A DNA stretch of 62,399 nucleotides, taken from Pseudomonadota bacterium (GTDB lineage Bacteria; Myxococcota_A; Polyangia; Polyangiales; Polyangiaceae). The notes beneath the pieces are model-generated. The model searched no databases. It was not told where the DNA came from and was given only the letters and a program-made list of their open reading frames with translations. Positions 58,773 to 62,399 of the stretch are shown piece after piece (position 1 is the first letter of the stretch; every line of letters starts with the position of its first letter). Both the position numbers and the translations under genes were made by a program. Location of the stretch: contig JAEYYX010000008.1 of NCBI GenBank assembly GCA_023428245.1, forward strand, positions 1 through 62,399. Reading direction: 5' to 3'.

Positions 58773-60185
58773 CTATTCGACGAGCGCCGACACTTCGAGA
58801 GCAAGCGTCACGCAGACTGTCAGCGGATCGTCTTTGACGACGGGCATTCCGTCGAACTCGGCGCGGTACATCGACCAGGGTTCGCCGCGGCTCATGCCCT
58901 CTTCTACGAGGTCCTTCACGTCAAAGCTGAAAAAGCCGTAGCGCCACGGGTATTCTTCGCCTTCGCTGGTGAGCAGGTTGGCCCGCCGCGAGGGTGTACT
59001 GAAGACGGCTTGCGCTTCATAACCTTTAACGCTCTTCGGAAGTGCGAATGAGGGAAGCGCGTCGACGCTGAACAGCAAATCGGAAATAGCAACAGTGTTC
59101 GAATAGTAAGGGATGAAGTCGGTCGTGGAGCCGTTGTTGTTCGTATCGCTCGTGTCGTAGACGACGCGCGGCCACTTCGCGAGCTTGAGCGTAGCGCGCT
59201 CAAGTCCATCTTCGAGAACCTTTTCCAGCGGAAACGCGTAGATCGAGACACGCGTCCCCCGCGGGTTGCTCGTGTGGCGTCCAGGGGCGCTCGCGAAGTT
59301 CCGAACAGTGGTGTACGGGAACTCCGAGCGGAACGTCTCCTTCCAAGCCGAATCGTGAGTGTTCGAGGGGTTCAGCCAAGGGCAGTGCGATTCCATCCAG
59401 AGGTCGATGCTCGAAAGATATTCCGGCGAGCTGAAGTCGAAGGGAACGTTGCCGTAGGCGATCGCCGAGTTCTCGAGATCTGGTTCGATGAAGATACGAT
59501 AGCGACGGAGGAGCGCAAAATCCAAGATGAACTCTTCGGCGAGCGCCCGTCCCTCTGCGTCCTTGGCCTTTCGGGTGATCAAGATGCCGAGCTCGCGACG
59601 CGGGGCCTCGAGAGAGTCGATCTCTTGGTATTTCACTGAAGACTTCAGGATCAGCGTGAGCTCAGTGTTGTCCTCGTTCCAGCCGATGACAAAGGACGAG
59701 GGCGAGCTTTGTTCGGCTCTCCCCACCAAAGCATCCTCGACGGAGGCCGTGTCCATCGGCGCGCTGAAGGAAATCCGGATCGAAGCTCCTTCGGGGACCC
59801 CCAGCACACTTTCGCCCGGCTCCGCCTCGCGGCCATCCACGACGGCTTCGGTGACGCGAGGCGAAAGGTCCACCATCGGCGCGCCCCCCGTGTCCCCGCT
59901 TTCGCCCGCATGACCGTTCGAGCCGCCGCTCGGGGCGCCGCCGAGCCCCCCCGCCGCGGTCCCGCCGCCGGAACGCTTGCCACCACTGCTTGAGGCACCG
60001 CCGCTCGTTCGCTTGCCGCCGCTGCTCATCTCGCCTCCTTCGCCGCAGGAATCCTCCGAGCAATCACTCGGAGCGCAGGCAGAAGGCGCTAACGCGGCGC
60101 TGAGCGACCCAAACAAGAGCGTGAAGAGGCCTAAACGGAGGGTGCGAGGGCTAGAAGAACGAGAGAAAGGGGTCCAAGCAGTCAT
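58773..60185 (-). CDS. Lipoprotein with Ig-like domain, paralogue of the previous gene
   Basis: 470 residues from the ATG at 60185, which has AGGAAA upstream and begins a lipoprotein signal (LGLFTLLFGSLSAALAPSA then C37); a 104-codon open extension upstream is rejected. A Gly/Ser linker (about 52-102) is followed by an Ig-like domain (SIRISFSAPMDTASVEDALV, ELTLILKSSVKYQEIDSLEA, GILITRKAKDAEGRALAEEF) and a beta-rich end (VSIYAFPLEKVLEDGLERAT, LKLAKWPRVVYDT, FFSFDVKDLVEEGMSRGEPW). The FSxPMDxxSVE and FPLxxxxE motifs and the ending match the downstream gene, showing a tandem duplication. Function unknown. Confidence 0.78.
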   Translation of the reverse strand: MTAWTPFSRSSSPRTLRLGLFTLLFGSLSAALAPSACAPSDCSEDSCGEGGEMSSGGKRTSGGASSSGGKRSGGGTAAGGLGGAPSGGSNGHAGESGDTGGAPMVDLSPRVTEAVVDGREAEPGESVLGVPEGASIRISFSAPMDTASVEDALVGRAEQSSPSSFVIGWNEDNTELTLILKSSVKYQEIDSLEAPRRELGILITRKAKDAEGRALAEEFILDFALLRRYRIFIEPDLENSAIAYGNVPFDFSSPEYLSSIDLWMESHCPWLNPSNTHDSAWKETFRSEFPYTTVRNFASAPGRHTSNPRGTRVSIYAFPLEKVLEDGLERATLKLAKWPRVVYDTSDTNNNGSTTDFIPYYSNTVAISDLLFSVDALPSFALPKSVKGYEAQAVFSTPSRRANLLTSEGEEYPWRYGFFSFDVKDLVEEGMSRGEPWSMYRAEFDGMPVVKDDPLTVCVTLALEVSALVE

Positions 60186-60514
60186 GGGAAGGTTTTTCCT
60201 GAGTCTTCGGGTTTGCGAGCCGCAAGCGGGCAGACGGACGCCCGACCGCCCGGTATCGACCGAGGCGCGTCGCCGTTGCGCTCCCACCCGAGCCTCGCAA
60301 CAAAAGGTGAGATAATGTGGCAGAGAGGGTGGCGGGCGGCCACAGAAAAATGCAGGGAGCGGTCCGCTCGGGCCCGTCGCCGCCACCTGAAGAGCCGGGC
60401 AACCGCCCTCAGACCTCCGAGAGGGCTCGCCGAGTCCAAGACCGACACCTCCGGGCAGAGCCCGCGACGACGCCCCCAAGCGGGAGTCCCAGAGCATCTC
60501 CGGCGACGCGGAGC
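60186..60514. other. 329-base gap between two lipoprotein genes
   Basis: No gene is supported here, although the - strand frame of the next gene stays open through it. A short hairpin CTCCG/CGGAG (60498-60513) lies directly after the stop of the delta-60-repeat gene on the - strand but has no T tract, so it is a weak terminator candidate. The promoter of the paralogous pair should be here; no convincing -35/-10 pair was found. Confidence 0.5.
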
Positions 60515-62230
60515 TTAGAGCCAGTAGCTCGCGAGGTACGCTGACTCCGAGCTCGAAATGACGACGATGACGCGGCCTGTGACGCTGTCGTAGGCGAATT
60601 CGGGGTACTGATAGAGGGACTCGCCTGTGGGGAAGATGTGAGCGAGGTTGACGTAGCCGTCCTTTCCGAACTCATAGTCGAGCTCACCTCGATCACTGTA
60701 GCGGGCGAGGCGAGGTTCTCCCGTGTAGCCGGGGATGTAGCCAACGACGATGTCGCCCGTGTTGGATCGAAATGCGCTGAGCGGGGTGAAGCTGTTGCCC
60801 ACGATGACCTTCCCGTTCACGCCGAATTCTTCGTCCAATTCTCCCTTCGAGGAGAAGGAGAGTAGCGCGACCTCGTTTTCGTAAATATCGGTCCGTTCCA
60901 CGTTGGGCGAAGAGGTCGCAAACAGAATCGCCGAGTCATCGGGCCGAACCAGGATTCGCTGTGTCACCATCGTTTGCGCGATAGCCGCCGAAGAGACCCC
61001 GCTCAGAGACTCCGCCAGCCCAGATTCGCCGAAGGACGTATCGAGACGGCCGTCCGCCCGGGATCGCTGCACGAAGTAACGCCTGCTGTCATTTGTACGG
61101 AAGGAGAACAAGACGCGCTCCTTCGAGTCGAATGCGCTCGCGGTCACGTGGTCCATGATCGTCGGCGGCTCGTAGAAGAACTTGAAACCGCTGAGCTCAC
61201 TGCCGTCCGGGCCGAATCGCACCGTCCTCTCCGTGTTCATCGCGAGCCCACTTCCGTCAGACAAGAGGTGAATCGGAAGGTGAGCGTTCGACATGCCCGG
61301 TCCGAGCAAGAGCGTCCCCTTGTCCCCGAACGTCTCGTCAACGGCTCCATCGAGCCCAAACGCCATCAAGTAGTCGCCGTTTTCTTCACCTAGGCCCGAA
61401 AACCGAACGAAGACTCGTTCTCCCTGACTGCCGAGGGAGCTACTGTAACGACCTTTCGTCTCGATGTTCCAGTTTGGTGTGCCATCGTGATCAAAGTGGT
61501 ACACGCGGAGCGGGCCGGAATCCTGGTTTCCAGCGGCCCAGATCGTCTCGTCCGTGGCGACAGTAACCCCGGATAAGATCGAGCTCACTTTGGCAAAGCC
61601 GCCGCCACCAAAGCTCTTGTCGAGCGAACCGGACGGCCCAGCCACGACAAGCCGCACCTCTACCTCATCCCGAAGCCCGTCCGCGCCTGTCACCCGGAAA
61701 TGGAGCGTTCGCCCGTGGGTCTGTTCGGCGGCCGCCTTCGCGGCGAGATCAAACATGACCTCTTCCCCAGCGTCCTCGAGCACTGTCACCGGGTCGGCTA
61801 CGATCCCAGAAGGAAGATCGATCGCGCTCACCGAAAGCTCACCCTCGAGGCGCCCCTTTCGCTCCACGCGGATCGGTACACGAACTTTTTCTCCCTGACG
61901 CACCCGGACAAGAGCGGGAGCCGTCAGCGCGAGACCCGGGTCCTCCTCGCTCTCGCTGCCTCCCGTCCCGCCACTCGGCTCGCCGCCCTGACCTCCGACG
62001 CCCCCAGTCGAACGCCCTCCGGAACCTCCTCCGCTCCTTCCGCCCGCCGGATCCTTTCCGGCAGAGCCGCCGCTTTGGCTCGGCGCTCCAGCACTTCCCT
62101 CACAGGTCAGAAGATCGACGCAGGTCAGCTCTTCACAGGACAAGGTGAGCAGGCCGGCCGTCGAGCCCCCGAGGCACAAGGCAAGAGCTCCGACGAGCCG
62201 AGAAGGGAAGAAACGCAAGCGAGACGTCAT
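60515..62230 (-). CDS. Lipoprotein with delta-60 repeats
   Basis: 571 residues from the ATG at 62230; a TTG at 62251 is possible but has no better ribosome site. Lipobox (VGALALCLGGSTAGLLTLS then C32), a Gly/Ser linker (about 47-95) and an Ig-like stretch (ALVRVRQGEKVRVPIRVERK). The rest carries about five delta-60 repeats with the LDxxFGxxG core: GSLDKSFGGGGFAKV, GAVDETFGDKGTLLL, GRLDTSFGESGLAES, GELDEEFGVNGKVIV and GELDYEFGKDGYVNL. Such repeats build a beta-propeller and are common in myxobacterial secreted proteins. Role unknown. Confidence 0.82.
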   Translation of the reverse strand: MTSRLRFFPSRLVGALALCLGGSTAGLLTLSCEELTCVDLLTCEGSAGAPSQSGGSAGKDPAGGRSGGGSGGRSTGGVGGQGGEPSGGTGGSESEEDPGLALTAPALVRVRQGEKVRVPIRVERKGRLEGELSVSAIDLPSGIVADPVTVLEDAGEEVMFDLAAKAAAEQTHGRTLHFRVTGADGLRDEVEVRLVVAGPSGSLDKSFGGGGFAKVSSILSGVTVATDETIWAAGNQDSGPLRVYHFDHDGTPNWNIETKGRYSSSLGSQGERVFVRFSGLGEENGDYLMAFGLDGAVDETFGDKGTLLLGPGMSNAHLPIHLLSDGSGLAMNTERTVRFGPDGSELSGFKFFYEPPTIMDHVTASAFDSKERVLFSFRTNDSRRYFVQRSRADGRLDTSFGESGLAESLSGVSSAAIAQTMVTQRILVRPDDSAILFATSSPNVERTDIYENEVALLSFSSKGELDEEFGVNGKVIVGNSFTPLSAFRSNTGDIVVGYIPGYTGEPRLARYSDRGELDYEFGKDGYVNLAHIFPTGESLYQYPEFAYDSVTGRVIVVISSSESAYLASYWL

Positions 62231-62337
62231 GACAGAAGGACTCGGCCGCAAATAGCCTGCCGTTGCCCGAATCTCAAAGTCTCCTCAAAGATTACTCGTA
62301 CTCGTCGAGCTCTGTGGAGGACAGCGGCGAATCGGGG

Positions 62338-62398
<61 letters not shown>

Positions 62399-62399
62399 G

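Noticed and set aside
60186..60497. 104-codon N-terminal extension of the paralogous lipoprotein
   Set aside because: It has no homology signal, and the lipoprotein signal peptide begins at the ATG at 60185, which has a ribosome site.

Overview
The window is about 62 kb of GC-rich DNA, densely packed with genes. It fits a flagellated Gram-negative bacterium of the Myxococcota or a related deltaproteobacterial line, probably Polyangia-like. The taxonomic hints are five predicted lipoproteins with long Gly/Ser/Thr linkers right after the lipobox cysteine, frequent GTG and TTG starts, a single large TonB system, and recCBD. This is inference, since no rRNA gene or other marker is present. Both window ends look like contig ends: the first gene is cut off, and the last bases are a 58-base run of G that is probably a sequencing artefact.

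Layout. (1) 1-13334, + strand: a flagellar operon, fliL(partial)-fliM-fliN-fliO-fliP-fliQ-fliR-flhB-flhA-flhF-fliA-fliW. A very unusual HDOD/zinc-cluster/membrane protein and two small unknown genes are translationally coupled to its end. A matching sigma-54-like element lies just before both fliR and flhA. (2) 13391-15714, + strand: pyrD, an RsmB-type rRNA methyltransferase and a small unknown gene, closed by a strong hairpin that serves as a bidirectional terminator. (3) 15764-24609: a complete TonB-dependent uptake unit on the - strand (surface lipoprotein, TonB-dependent receptor, two ExbD, ExbB, TonB), with a + strand FkbM-type methyltransferase between its parts and a divergent PhoB-like orphan response regulator.

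(4) 24675-44348: a cell-surface polysaccharide locus with many strand switches. It holds a UDP-2,3-diacetamido-uronic acid pathway (WbpA-, WbpB-, WbpE- and WbpD-like), a bacillosamine-type pathway (PglF-like dehydratase, PglE-like aminotransferase, PglC-like phosphoglycosyl transferase), three glycosyltransferases, two O-antigen polymerase/ligase-like membrane proteins, a Wzc-like tyrosine kinase, an SGNH hydrolase and a hexapeptide acyltransferase. No Wzx flippase, Wza exporter or PglD acetyltransferase is seen, so the locus is not self-sufficient here. (5) 44677-47347: a compact RpoD-like sigma factor with a strong terminator, then lone FHA and Hpt signalling modules. (6) 47314-55891, - strand: recC-recB-recD, coupled by 4-base overlaps. 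(7) 56069-62230, - strand: four secreted lipoproteins (a lactonase-type beta-propeller, two paralogous Ig-like proteins and a delta-60-repeat protein).

No tRNA, rRNA, insertion sequence, prophage or CRISPR array was recognised. The candidates most worth following up are the HDOD/zinc/membrane protein coupled to fliW, the shared promoter-like element of fliR and flhA, the FliM without the CheY-binding motif, the TonB/beta-helix lipoprotein unit, and the paralogous lipoprotein pair at the right end.
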